This document shows positions 43,004-51,727 of a DNA stretch of 64,000 nt, piece after piece (positions within the stretch are counted from its first letter, which is position 1; each line of letters starts with the position of its first letter). Where the stretch lies: NCBI RefSeq assembly GCF_030733545.1, contig NZ_JASHIU010000004.1, positions 1 to 64,000 of the forward strand. The letters are read 5' to 3'. The notes below the pieces were generated by a model. The model was not told the DNA's origin. It did no database searches and was given only the letters and a program-made list of their open reading frames with translations. The position numbers were made by a program, and so were the translations under genes. The stretch comes from Oceanicaulis sp. MMSF_3324 (GTDB taxonomy: Bacteria; Pseudomonadota; Alphaproteobacteria; Caulobacterales; Maricaulaceae).

Positions 43004-44065
43004 TCATGGATCGGCGGTATAGGGGCAGACCAGCACATGGGAATCAAACACCGCACCCAGCAGAAGCTGATCGCCGATCCGAGTCGCAACGGACGGGGAA
43101 TCTATCGCTTCGCCGGAATCTGCAAAGACGGTGTTCCAGTCGCCGGTTTCCGGATCGATGCGGATGGCGTGGGACGGCGCCCGGGCCTCGGGGTCGCCTT
43201 GATGGGCCAGGAAGTCGAAGACATTCACATTGCCGGCGATGTAGAGCGCGCCATCCGTACCGACCTCGATATTATCAAGACCCAGCGGCGCATCATGCCG
43301 GGCGGTGCGGGTCAGCTCACCGGTTGCCGGCACGCGGTCAAAGACATGAAGCGTGCGCCCGATAAAGCCCGTGGCGTAAAGCTCGGTCCCGTCCGGGCTG
43401 AGATTGACGCCATTGGCGTAGGCGAAGCCGCCAGCGACGATGCGGCCGTCCTCGCCGTCATAATAGCTGATCGATCCCAGCGGCAGGCCCAGAAAGGCTT
43501 CCAGATACCCCATGGTCGTATCGCCGAAATAGACGTCATTAGTGGCGTAGAACTGGTCCGGTCCCACGCCGACAATGTCATTGGGCGAGCGCAATGCGTC
43601 ATAGCTGACGGTTTCAAGGTGCGAGAGCGCGCCATCTCCGGCCACGTCGTAGACCAGCACCTGATGGCCCGAATAGGGGTGGCTGATGACAAACAGGCGG
43701 GCAAGGGATTCGCCGGTCTCGGTGTCGCCGCGCCACAGGCTTATGCCATGCGGGCGGAAATCAGCCGGCGCATCAATGGAGACCAGGCGCACGCTGTCCG
43801 GCGCGGCGGGGTCGAAAACATAGATGCCGTTTCGGGGGTGCATGTCACCGGACCGGCGCTCGGCGGCGGAGACGAAGACCAGACCGCTGAGCGGGTCATA
43901 GGCGAGGTCTTCCGTGCCGGGTGCGATCTCGATCGGCGTGCATGCGCTATTGTCGGTGTATTCGGGCTGGCTGAAGGTTCCGCTCGCGCGGCTGACAACA
44001 TACCCCACTCGTATGATTACCAGCGCCAGTGCGATTGCCAGCACCAGCAGTATTAATCTGATCAT
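43004..44065 (-). CDS. Paraoxonase (PON)-family calcium-dependent lactonase
   Basis: The 353 residues begin with an N-terminal membrane anchor and fold as a six-bladed propeller. Serum paraoxonase landmarks are kept: TEDLAYDP (E52, D53), RPHGISLW (H106), VISHP (H129), SPNDIVGVGPDQFYATNDVYF (N162, D163), FAYANGVNLSPDG (N218), LDNIEV (D264, N265), with the pattern of calcium ligands and histidines of PON1. Bacterial homologues hydrolyse acyl-homoserine lactones, so quorum quenching or lactone detoxification is likely. It stands alone, 23 bp upstream of the enoyl-CoA hydratase. Confidence 0.88.
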   Translation of the reverse strand: MIRLILLVLAIALALVIIRVGYVVSRASGTFSQPEYTDNSACTPIEIAPGTEDLAYDPLSGLVFVSAAERRSGDMHPRNGIYVFDPAAPDSVRLVSIDAPADFRPHGISLWRGDTETGESLARLFVISHPYSGHQVLVYDVAGDGALSHLETVSYDALRSPNDIVGVGPDQFYATNDVYFGDTTMGYLEAFLGLPLGSISYYDGEDGRIVAGGFAYANGVNLSPDGTELYATGFIGRTLHVFDRVPATGELTRTARHDAPLGLDNIEVGTDGALYIAGNVNVFDFLAHQGDPEARAPSHAIRIDPETGDWNTVFADSGEAIDSPSVATRIGDQLLLGAVFDSHVLVCPYTADP

Positions 44066-44230
44066 GATCCCGCGCCCTCCCAGCCGCTTTTAACAAGAGC
44101 GTAAGAACAGTTCCCACCGTCGTCCAGAAATCGATTAAAGGCGGGCGCTGTTTTGACAGGCCAATGTTTCATACAATTTTAGCCCTATTGCCTAAAATGA
44201 CATTAGCTGTCGCCACTTTGGATATCGGTC

Positions 44231-45178
44231 ATGACGCTCCCCTCCCTCAGACGTCGCTACGTCATCAGCTATGTCTTAGCGATTGGCCTGATCGTGGTCG
44301 TTTCTGTGCTGGCGCATCTGGCCACGCTGAGCGTCATCAACAATGAGCGGGGCTCGGCTGAAATCGTCAATATCAGCGGCAAGCAGCGCATGCTGAGTCA
44401 ACGTCTTCTGGCGCTTGTGGAAATCCAGACCGGAGACCGGGCTGATGCTGAGAATCTCGCGTTGATCGAGTCCACGGCGGATGAACTGCAAAGCGCCAAT
44501 CGCCGACTTCAGGCCCATGCGCGCGGGCTGCCGGAGGGTGAGATCAAGGCCGAACTCCTGCCCCTCTTCAACGCGCCGGAAAACGGCATCACGGCGCTGA
44601 TCGCGGAATATACGCGGCTGGCGAGCAGCGCCGGTCTGGCTACGATGGCGCAGCGTGAGCGCATGGAAACACTGGCGCTGGGCGAGTTGTTCAACAAGCT
44701 CAACCGCTCCGTCGCCCTGTTCGAAGCGCAGGCGGAGCAGGGGCTGAGTCGCATCAGCCGGATTCACACCTTTCAGGTCGGTCTGATCCTGCTCATCCTG
44801 GCGGGGGAAGCGCTGTTTTTGTTCCGCCCCTTGCTCAAACAGACCCTGGCCGCGCTTGAGACCGAGCAGCAAGCGCGTCAGGTCGCCGAAGATGCGCTGA
44901 TCTTCCAGACCGAAACGCTGGCCTCGAAAAGCCGGTTCATGACGCAGATGAAGACAATGTTCTTCAAGCCACTGGCCGAGGCGCAGGAGAAACTGGACGA
45001 CGCTGCGGAAGCGGATCCGGAGATGACCCAGGCGCTGATCCGCGAGTCCCGGGACTCGTTGAATGTCGCCGCCAAGCGCGCCATCGCACTGACGCGTGAC
45101 TATGAAAACACGTCTCACACCATGGACTTGGGATCATACTGGTCGCGCTTTTCCGTAGATGACCAGGCCAGCGCCTAG
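44231..45178 (+). CDS. PilJ-type sensor protein with degenerate histidine-kinase remnant
   Basis: The 315 residues have membrane helices at 12-33 and 181-200 that bracket a periplasmic domain with the PilJ/NarX-like NISGKQRMLSQRLL motif. The cytoplasmic part (205-315) is a coiled coil followed by SKSRFMTQMKTMFFKPL, which resembles the kinase dimerisation motif (KSxFLxxMSHELRTPL) but has no phosphoacceptor His. No ATPase domain follows. It may be a dead or regulatory kinase relative. The 4-bp overlap with the convergent MarR gene is at its end. Confidence 0.72.
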   Translation: MTLPSLRRRYVISYVLAIGLIVVVSVLAHLATLSVINNERGSAEIVNISGKQRMLSQRLLALVEIQTGDRADAENLALIESTADELQSANRRLQAHARGLPEGEIKAELLPLFNAPENGITALIAEYTRLASSAGLATMAQRERMETLALGELFNKLNRSVALFEAQAEQGLSRISRIHTFQVGLILLILAGEALFLFRPLLKQTLAALETEQQARQVAEDALIFQTETLASKSRFMTQMKTMFFKPLAEAQEKLDDAAEADPEMTQALIRESRDSLNVAAKRAIALTRDYENTSHTMDLGSYWSRFSVDDQASA

Positions 45179-45618
45179 GTTACGGGGTCGGCATCCGTCG
45201 CCAGGCGGGTGAGGGCCTCGTACACGATCGCGGCGTCGGTCTCGCCCAGCTTGTCATCCAGCTCTGCGTTAAAGCCCCGCAGAACCTGATCGGCGCGTTC
45301 GGCCGCGCGGCGTCCCGCCTCGGTCAGGTCTACCAGCGCGCCGCGCTTGTCGCTGGAATCCTTGCGCTTGATCACAAGGCCTGCCGTCTCCATCCGGTTC
45401 ACCAGCCCGGTCACGGCCGGCGCGCCGAGCGCCAGGACCTCGCCGATGGAGCCCAGACGGCGTTCGCCACGCCTGAGAAGCAGGAACAACACCGCCGACT
45501 GGCTGGCGGTGACATTGGCTTCGGCGCGCAGTCGGGAATCCGCTTCCCGGCTCAAACGCCGGGCCGCAATTTCGATCAGAAGGAAGAGTCGCCGGTCTAC
45601 GGCGCGAACGCGTGCCAT
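45175..45618 (-). CDS. MarR-family transcriptional regulator
   Basis: The 147 residues start at the ATG at 45618; the longer frame to 45702 is less likely. The winged helix is clear: ANVTASQSAVLFLLLRRGERRLGSIGEVLALGAPAVTGLVNRMETAGLVIKRKDSSDKRGALVDLTEAGRR with the DxR wing. It is divergent from an SDR oxidoreductase gene, and a 20-bp palindrome with TTG/CAA ends lies between them. It probably represses both. The effector is unknown. Confidence 0.9.
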   Translation of the reverse strand: MARVRAVDRRLFLLIEIAARRLSREADSRLRAEANVTASQSAVLFLLLRRGERRLGSIGEVLALGAPAVTGLVNRMETAGLVIKRKDSSDKRGALVDLTEAGRRAAERADQVLRGFNAELDDKLGETDAAIVYEALTRLATDADPVT

Positions 45619-45731
45619 AAGGTGAAAGTGGCGCGATTCATTCGGGTGTGAAAGAGATCGGCGGTCTTGGAGCCTGTGCGACGCTGTGAAGTTTTTCTCC
45701 ACCGCCTCTTTTCAGACAGCCGGTTTGCTGG

Positions 45732-45751
45732 TTGCTTAAGCGCTTACTCAA
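45732..45751. promoter_or_regulatory. Probable MarR operator (interrupted palindrome)
   Basis: TTGCTTAAGCGCTTACTCAA has a perfect core TAAGCGCTTA (45737-45746) and outer TTG/CAA arms. It lies 15 bp before the SDR start in the divergent region with a MarR gene, and MarR sites commonly have TTG...CAA ends. Confidence 0.65.
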
Positions 45752-45766
45752 TAGCGAGGCGAACAC

Positions 45767-46552
45767 ATGTCTGTTTCCGAACTCTTTGATCTGTCCGGCA
45801 AGACGGCTGTCGTGACAGGCGGCACACGCGGCATTGGCGAAATGATCGCCACCGGACTTCTCAAACAGGGCGCACGGGTTTTCATCACCTCGCGCAAGCC
45901 TGACGCGGTGAAAGCCGCGCAGGAGCGCCTGTCCGAGTTTGGCGAAGTGCACGCCGTCCCGTCCGACCTGTCCACCAATGAGGGCGCCCAGGCGTTCGCG
46001 GACTGGCTGGCCGATCAGACCGACGCCATCGACATTCTCGTGAACAACGCCGGCGCGACCTGGGGCGCGGCGCTGGAAGAGTTTCCCGAAGACGGCTGGG
46101 ACCGGGTGATGGATCTGAACGTCAAATCCATCTTCTTCCTCACTCAGAAGCTGCTGCCGCAATTGCAGGCGGCGTCCAAGGCGTCTGGTCGGGGCCGCGT
46201 CATCAATATCGGTTCGATCGAGGGGCTCGCCGTGCCGATGATGGAGGACAGCTATGCCTATCCGGCCAGCAAGGCGGCGGTGCATCACCTGACGCGGGTC
46301 ATGGCGCGGCGACTGGCGCGGGACAAGATCACGGTGAACGCCATTGCTCCGGGCCCGTTCGAAAGCAAGATGACTGCGTTCGTGCTGAGCCAGCAGGAGG
46401 GCCGGGACGCCGTCGCGGCCAATATTCCGCTGGGACGGATCGGGGCGCCGGACGACATGATCGGCCTGTCCGCCTTTCTCGCATCACCCGCGTCCGATTA
46501 TGTGACGGGACAGATCATCGCGCTGGATGGCGGTTACGCCAATCTGCGCTAA
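45767..46552 (+). CDS. SDR-family oxidoreductase
   Basis: The 261 residues form a classical short-chain dehydrogenase: TGGTRGIG (17-24) for NAD(P), NNAG, the catalytic Ser in INIGSIEG, and YPASK with Tyr and Lys. C-terminal PGPFESKMT and DYVTGQIIALDGG are typical of the FabG-like branch. The MarR regulator is divergent, with a palindrome in front of this gene, so it is probably induced by a small molecule. The substrate is unknown. Confidence 0.9.
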   Translation: MSVSELFDLSGKTAVVTGGTRGIGEMIATGLLKQGARVFITSRKPDAVKAAQERLSEFGEVHAVPSDLSTNEGAQAFADWLADQTDAIDILVNNAGATWGAALEEFPEDGWDRVMDLNVKSIFFLTQKLLPQLQAASKASGRGRVINIGSIEGLAVPMMEDSYAYPASKAAVHHLTRVMARRLARDKITVNAIAPGPFESKMTAFVLSQQEGRDAVAANIPLGRIGAPDDMIGLSAFLASPASDYVTGQIIALDGGYANLR

Positions 46553-47229
46553 TCCTTCAGTTCGGGCAGGCCGCGGGGCGGCGCGCTGAAGCGCCAGACC
46601 CGGGCCGCGCCCACATCCTGGTCTTCAAGATCGCCCGCCCGGGGCGCGTCGAACCGGGCGGCGACGCTGAGTTTGTCCTTGGGCAGGTAGGCGCGTCCGG
46701 GATCGCCGATCAGCACCATTGCGCCGCGATCATGCAGGCTTTCCAGCCAGGCGGTGATCGCGTCCCCGGCCTCGGTCTCATAAAAAACATCGCCAGCCAG
46801 AACCACGTCCCAGCCATCATCCGCGCCCACCAGATCCGCCTCCATCACCTGCAGCGCGACATCATTGAGGCGGGCATTGGCGCGGGCGGCATGAACGGCG
46901 AAGGCGTCGATCTCCGTGCCCAGCACCAGATCGGCCCCGGCCTTGGCTGCGGCGATGCCGGCAATACCGCAACCGCAGGCGAAGTCGAGCACGCGCTTGT
47001 CCCTGACATAGTCAGGCTGGTCGAGCACAAGACGCGCCAGCGCCTGCCCGCCGCCCCAGGCGAACGCCCAGAACGGAGACGGCAGGCCCTGAGCCATCAG
47101 CGCCTCTTCCTCCTGTCGCCACAGATCACTCTGTGGGTCCGCCAGATGAAAGCGCAATTCCGGCGTCAGGGGCGCCGGGGCGATCCGGGTATGGTGGCGG
47201 AGGATGGTGTCCGGGGTCAGAGCGGTCAT
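46549..47229 (-). CDS. Protein lysine methyltransferase, METTL20/ETFBKMT-like
   Basis: The 226 residues contain the family segment LPSPFWAFAWGGGQALARLVLDQP and VLDFACGCGIAGIAAAKAGA for S-adenosylmethionine, plus LAGDVFYE (DxFYE) for the catalytic end. This matches the bacterial METTL20 homologues that methylate lysines in the electron-transfer flavoprotein beta subunit. The target protein is not in the window. It overlaps the convergent SDR gene by 4 bp. Confidence 0.85.
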   Translation of the reverse strand: MTALTPDTILRHHTRIAPAPLTPELRFHLADPQSDLWRQEEEALMAQGLPSPFWAFAWGGGQALARLVLDQPDYVRDKRVLDFACGCGIAGIAAAKAGADLVLGTEIDAFAVHAARANARLNDVALQVMEADLVGADDGWDVVLAGDVFYETEAGDAITAWLESLHDRGAMVLIGDPGRAYLPKDKLSVAARFDAPRAGDLEDQDVGAARVWRFSAPPRGLPELKD

Positions 47230-47241
47230 GCCGCTCCGATA

Positions 47242-47781
47242 CTATGCTTCTGATCGCGGAATAAAGCTCAGAGCCACGCCGTTATTGCACCAGCGCTGAC
47301 GCGTGGGGCGCGGACCATCGTCAAAGACATGGCCCTGATGGCCGCCGCAGCGCGCGCAATGATATTCGGTGCGAGGCGTCCAGATGCGGTAATCGGTCTT
47401 GGTGCCGAGCGCGCCGCGAATGGGCGTCCAGAAGCTGGGCCAGCCGGTCCCGCTCTCGTATTTGGCTTCCGACGAGAAGAGCGGCAGGGCGCAGCCGGCG
47501 CAGACGAACAGCCCGTCGCGGTGTTCGTCATTGAGCGGGCTGGTTCCGGGACGCTCGGTGCCTTCCTCGCGCAGGACACGGAATTGCTCGGCGTTCAGAC
47601 GCTCACGCCATTGCGCGCGCGTCAGGCTGGCAAAGTCGATTTGGGCTTCGCCCCAGGGCGTGATGCCGGGATGGTCAAAGAGCTCGACCTCCATGCCGTC
47701 CACATCGCTTTGCCCGAAAGCCGGGCTCGCAAGGGCGGCCATGCCGGTGGCGAGAAACAGGCGGCGGCTGAGCGCAGTCAT
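47242..47781 (-). CDS. msrB: Exported peptide-methionine (R)-S-oxide reductase
   Basis: The 179 residues start with a twin-arginine-type signal (SRRLFLATGMAALASPAFG). The MsrB fold holds four zinc cysteines (C94/C97 in FVCAGC, C142/C145 in HCARC) and the catalytic C165 (RWCNNGVAL). Export suggests it repairs oxidised methionine in periplasmic proteins. WPSFW and HCARCGGHQGHVFDDGP are standard MsrB segments. Confidence 0.93.
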   Translation of the reverse strand: MTALSRRLFLATGMAALASPAFGQSDVDGMEVELFDHPGITPWGEAQIDFASLTRAQWRERLNAEQFRVLREEGTERPGTSPLNDEHRDGLFVCAGCALPLFSSEAKYESGTGWPSFWTPIRGALGTKTDYRIWTPRTEYHCARCGGHQGHVFDDGPRPTRQRWCNNGVALSFIPRSEA

Positions 47782-47868
47782 GATGAGGCCTCCTCTTGGC
47801 GTTGGAACAAGAGTTATGGCGAATGCGCGTCTTGGCCAGTCACATGCCAGTGAGGGCAGGGTGAGCGG

Positions 47869-48795
47869 CTATAGCGCGCCCAGCAGGAACGCGCCTGTGA
47901 GCAGGAGGCCGGTGATCTTGTTGGCCTTGAACCGGCGCAGGCATTCAGGCCCGTCCGCCGGATCGAGCTTGCGCGCCTGCAGCAGCAGATGCGCGGCGAA
48001 AATCGCAAAGGCCGGCGCGAACATCAGGCCGGCGCCCGAGACCAGCCCGGCCAGCGCGGCCAATGCCGCAGACACCATGTAGAAGGTCAGAACGCCGAGC
48101 GGGATAGTCCCGCCCAGGGCGCGGGCGGAGGATTTCACGCCGACCAGTGCATCATCCTCCATGTCCTGACAGGCGTAGATCGTGTCATAGCCTAGCGTCC
48201 AGAACAGGTTCGCCACATATAACGCCACGATTTCCGGCGCGAACGGCGTACCAAGCGCGGCGGCGCCCGCCACCGGAACGCCCCAGTTGAATGTCAGGCC
48301 CAGCCAGGCCTGGGGCCACCAGGTGATGCGCTTCATGAAGGGATAGCCCGCCACCAGCGCCAGCGCGCCCAGCCCGGTGAGAATCGCCGGCCAGGGGAGC
48401 TGGATCAGCACCAGAAGGCCCACAAGGCATTGCGCGACCAGGAAGGCCCAGGCCTGTTTCAGGCTGACCGTGCCAGCGGCCAGAGGCCGGTCGGCGGTGC
48501 GGGCGACCTTGGCGTCGATATCGCGGTCGACAATGTCGTTATAGGTGCAGCCCGCACCGCGCATGGCGATTGCGCCGATACCGAAGAGGATCGCCCAGTA
48601 CAGGTCCAGCCAGTCGAGCCCGGAGCTGACGCTGGCGAGCGCCAAACCCTGCCAGCACGGGATTGCCAGCAGCCAGAACCCGACGGGCCGGTCATAGCGC
48701 GCCAGTCGCAGATAGGGCCGAATGGCGGGCGGCGCCCGGTCCACCCAGCTGGTGGGCACGGAGTCAGCGACGCGGCGATCAGGGGCGATGGTCAT
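47869..48795 (-). CDS. ubiA: 4-hydroxybenzoate polyprenyltransferase
   Basis: UbiA attaches the polyprenyl chain to 4-hydroxybenzoate in ubiquinone synthesis. The 308 residues have about eight helices and both Mg-binding motifs: NDIVDRDIDAKVARTADRPL (NDxxDxxxD) and DMEDDALVGVKSSA (the second DxxxD). The second-pathway enzyme ubiD is about 10 kb away. Confidence 0.94.
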   Translation of the reverse strand: MTIAPDRRVADSVPTSWVDRAPPAIRPYLRLARYDRPVGFWLLAIPCWQGLALASVSSGLDWLDLYWAILFGIGAIAMRGAGCTYNDIVDRDIDAKVARTADRPLAAGTVSLKQAWAFLVAQCLVGLLVLIQLPWPAILTGLGALALVAGYPFMKRITWWPQAWLGLTFNWGVPVAGAAALGTPFAPEIVALYVANLFWTLGYDTIYACQDMEDDALVGVKSSARALGGTIPLGVLTFYMVSAALAALAGLVSGAGLMFAPAFAIFAAHLLLQARKLDPADGPECLRRFKANKITGLLLTGAFLLGAL

Positions 48796-48881
48796 GAAGC
48801 GTTTGGCCTGCGAACCGAGCGAGGAAGAAACTGTTACACGCGCAGTCTATGCCATGAGGGGGAGTGTTACGGGAGTCCGCG

Positions 48882-49370
48882 ATGAAGCCGCTGCATCTGA
48901 TCCTGGGGATAGGCTTGGCTCTGCTGGCCACCGCCGCTCAAGCGCAAAGCGTGTCCGGCGCCCTGAATGCGGACCTGGCTGTCGAGCAGTCCATCGCCAA
49001 TCCGGACGCCGTACTGGAGATGGGCTGGATCTGGATGGATGTGTGCGGCAGCGGTTCGGATGACGGTCGCGGCTTTCTCAACTCCTATGCTGATTACCGC
49101 GACCGGCGCTCCTTGAATGTGCGTCTGGATCCCACGGTGCGCATCGTGCTGGCGGGTCGGTTGGGCGAGGACCCGGTCGAGGCCCTGCGGGGCCAGCGCA
49201 TCCGGGTGCGCGGCCCCCTCATGCAGGCCAGGATCAATCTTTATCGCGATGGCGTTCAGACGGGGCATTATTTCCAGACCCATCTGGTGCTACAGACCGC
49301 CTCCGACCTTGAAGTCCTGGAGCGCGCAGAGGGCGATCCGCCCTCGCGCTGCAGCGTCGTCATTTCCTAG
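48882..49370 (+). CDS. Secreted protein of unknown function
   Basis: The 162 residues start at the ATG at 48882 (GGGAG upstream) with a signal peptide ending AAQAQ. Two Cys (in DVCGSGSDDG and PSRCSVV) may form a disulphide. The RRSLNVRLDPTVRIVLAGRLGEDPVEALRGQRIRVRGPL stretch looks like an OB-type beta barrel, by eye only. I do not recognise the family. Confidence 0.7.
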   Translation: MKPLHLILGIGLALLATAAQAQSVSGALNADLAVEQSIANPDAVLEMGWIWMDVCGSGSDDGRGFLNSYADYRDRRSLNVRLDPTVRIVLAGRLGEDPVEALRGQRIRVRGPLMQARINLYRDGVQTGHYFQTHLVLQTASDLEVLERAEGDPPSRCSVVIS

Positions 49371-49375
49371 ACCGG

Positions 49376-50740
49376 TCAATCGAGCCCAGTGACCGCGATG
49401 GTCTTGGGATTGGTGAAGGCCAGCAGGCCTTCGCGCGCCAGCTCCCGCCCGAAGCCGGACTTCTTCACCCCGCCGAAGGGCAGACGCGGGTCGGACGCCA
49501 CCATCTGGTTCACATAGGTGGAGCCGGCGTCCAGATCCGTGCAGGCGGTTTCGATCTCGGCCTTGTCCCTGGACCAGAATGACGAGCCGAGGCCATAGGG
49601 ATGGTTGTTCGCAATCGCGATGGCGTGATCCACGTCCTCGGCTTTGAACATCAGGGCGACGGGCGCGAAGATCTCGGAATCATGGCCTGGCGTGCCGCGA
49701 GGAATGTCGGCCAGCACGCCCGGCGTCAGGAAGGCGTGGTCCTTGCGTTCGGGCTCGAACAGCACCGTCGCGCCGCCCTTGATGGTGTCCTCGACCAGCT
49801 GATGGACCTCGTCGGCCGCGCCCTTGCTGGAAAGCGGGCCGATATCGGTGTTCTCATCCATCGGGTCGCCCACACGCAGCTCTTTCATCGAGTGGACGAA
49901 TTTGGCGGTGAAGGCGTCATAGACATCCTTGTGGATGATGAAGCGCTTGGCGGCGATGCAGGACTGGCCATTGTTCTGGGTGCGCGCGGTGACGGCGGTT
50001 TCCACCGCCTTGTCGATATCCGCGCTGGGCATGACGATGAAGGCGTCAGAGCCTCCCAGCTCCATGACCGAAGGCTTGATCGCCTTGCCCGCCAAGGACG
50101 CGACGGCGGAGCCCGCACCTTCTGAGCCGGTCAGGGTGACGCCGCGAATGCGGTCATCGGTGATGATGGTCTCGGTCTTGTCCGACCCGATCAGCAAGGT
50201 CTGGAACGCGCCTTCGGGGAAGCCGGCCTTTTCCAGCACTTCAGCGATCTTGAGCGCGCTGCCCGGCACGGCGGAGGCGTGCTTGAGCAGGCCCGGATTG
50301 CCCACGGCGAGATTGGGCGCGGCGAAACGGAAGACCTGCCAGAAGGGGAAATTCCAGGGCATGACCGCAAACACCGGCCCGATGGGCAGGTGATAGAGGC
50401 TGCACTCACCCTTCTCCGGCGCGTCAATGGGCGTGGGCTTGAGCATGTCCGGCGCCTCGTCCGCATAATAGCGGCACACCCAGGCGCATTTCTCGACCTC
50501 GGCTTTGGCCTGCTTGATCGGCTTGCCCATTTCGCGGGTCATCAGCTCGGCGATCGCGTCGCGCTCGTCATCGAGAACGTCCGCCGCCTTGCGCAAGCCG
50601 TCGAGCCGGGCCTGCATCCCCATCGCCTTGAGCTTCTGCACCGCGCTGACCGCGCGGGTCAGGGCCGCTTCAATGGCGGCCTGTCCATGCGTCTCCGCTT
50701 CAAAAACGGTGTCACCGGTGTAGGGATTGACGGACTTCAT
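49376..50740 (-). CDS. Aldehyde dehydrogenase, succinate-semialdehyde type
   Basis: This is a 454-residue NAD(P)-dependent aldehyde dehydrogenase. VMPWNFPFWQVFR and TGSEGAG bind the cofactor; the catalytic Glu is in MELGGSDAF and the nucleophilic Cys in NNGQSCIAAKR. The pattern most closely fits the short GabD/Sad branch that oxidises succinate semialdehyde to succinate, but other aldehydes are possible. No partner transaminase is in the window. Confidence 0.87.
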   Translation of the reverse strand: MKSVNPYTGDTVFEAETHGQAAIEAALTRAVSAVQKLKAMGMQARLDGLRKAADVLDDERDAIAELMTREMGKPIKQAKAEVEKCAWVCRYYADEAPDMLKPTPIDAPEKGECSLYHLPIGPVFAVMPWNFPFWQVFRFAAPNLAVGNPGLLKHASAVPGSALKIAEVLEKAGFPEGAFQTLLIGSDKTETIITDDRIRGVTLTGSEGAGSAVASLAGKAIKPSVMELGGSDAFIVMPSADIDKAVETAVTARTQNNGQSCIAAKRFIIHKDVYDAFTAKFVHSMKELRVGDPMDENTDIGPLSSKGAADEVHQLVEDTIKGGATVLFEPERKDHAFLTPGVLADIPRGTPGHDSEIFAPVALMFKAEDVDHAIAIANNHPYGLGSSFWSRDKAEIETACTDLDAGSTYVNQMVASDPRLPFGGVKKSGFGRELAREGLLAFTNPKTIAVTGLD

Positions 50741-50843
50741 GGCGGGCTCCTTTGGCCGTTGCGGTTACAGGTGCGGTCATCGGCTGACTGTGCGGCGACA
50801 GTGAAGGCTTGAACGTGGGCGCCGTCCAGCTAGAACGCAATTC

Positions 50844-51608
50844 ATGAGTGTCGAACCGCGTCTTTATGTCGAGGCGCCGCTAGAGGCGGACGCCGTGCTG
50901 GATCTGGATCGGGACCAGGCCCACTATCTCGTCAATGTCATGCGCCGCAAGGCAGGCGACGGCGTCCGGCTGTTCAATGGCCGGGACGGCGAATGGCGCG
51001 CCGAAGTGGCGAGCGCGGACAGAAAACGCGCCAGCCTTCAAATTGTTCAGCAGCGCCGCAGCCAGAGCGCGGCGCCGGACATGGCGCTCTATTTCGCGCC
51101 GGTGAAGAAGGCGCGCACCGATTTCATCGTCGAGAAGGCGACCGAGCTGGGCGTCGCCTCGATCACGCCGGTGATCACCCAACGCACCCAGTCTGATCGC
51201 GTGCGCACCGATCGCATGCAGGCGCTGACCCGCGAAGCGTCCGAACAGACCGAGCGTCTGGACCTGCCGGTGATCCATGAACCGGTGAGCCTGACCCAGA
51301 TGATCAAGGCCTGGGATGCTGCGCGCACGCTGATGTTCGCCGATGAAAGCGGGGACAGCCAGACCGAGCCCTGGGGCGGGGAGCATGGCCGCGCCCGCCC
51401 GATCGCTGAAGCGCTGGCGGGGCGTGAGCGGGACGGCAAATGGGCGATGCTGGTCGGGCCCGAAGGCGGGTTCTCGGTCGAGGAGCGCACGCTGTTGCAC
51501 GCTCAGACTTTCGTTCTGCCCGTCAGCCTGGGGCCGCGCATCCTGCGCGCCGACACAGCCGCCGCCGCGGCCTTGTCTGTCTGGCAATCCATGCTCGGCG
51601 ACTGGTGA
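50844..51608 (+). CDS. rsmE: 16S rRNA (uracil1498-N3)-methyltransferase
   Basis: RsmE methylates U1498 of 16S rRNA. The 254 residues contain the N-terminal PUA-like part (YLVNVMRRKAGDGVRLFNG) and the SPOUT knot motifs LVGPEGGFSVEER and LGPRILRADTAAAAAL. It is followed after 119 bp by gshA on the same strand, an order often seen in alphaproteobacteria. Confidence 0.95.
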   Translation: MSVEPRLYVEAPLEADAVLDLDRDQAHYLVNVMRRKAGDGVRLFNGRDGEWRAEVASADRKRASLQIVQQRRSQSAAPDMALYFAPVKKARTDFIVEKATELGVASITPVITQRTQSDRVRTDRMQALTREASEQTERLDLPVIHEPVSLTQMIKAWDAARTLMFADESGDSQTEPWGGEHGRARPIAEALAGRERDGKWAMLVGPEGGFSVEERTLLHAQTFVLPVSLGPRILRADTAAAAALSVWQSMLGDW

Positions 51609-51727
51609 GCCGTCACGCTTTGTCTCACACCCTTGTGACCGAAAACCTGTTTCCCTGCTTGCCGTAGGGGATATGGGCGCCTAACTGTGCGGCCACACTG
51701 ATTTGCCTGGCGGGGAGACCATCACCC

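Noticed and set aside
44153-44177. TTGACA and TACAAT as a sigma-70 promoter before the PilJ-type gene
   Set aside because: The spacing is only 13 bp, too short for a normal promoter, so I did not annotate it.
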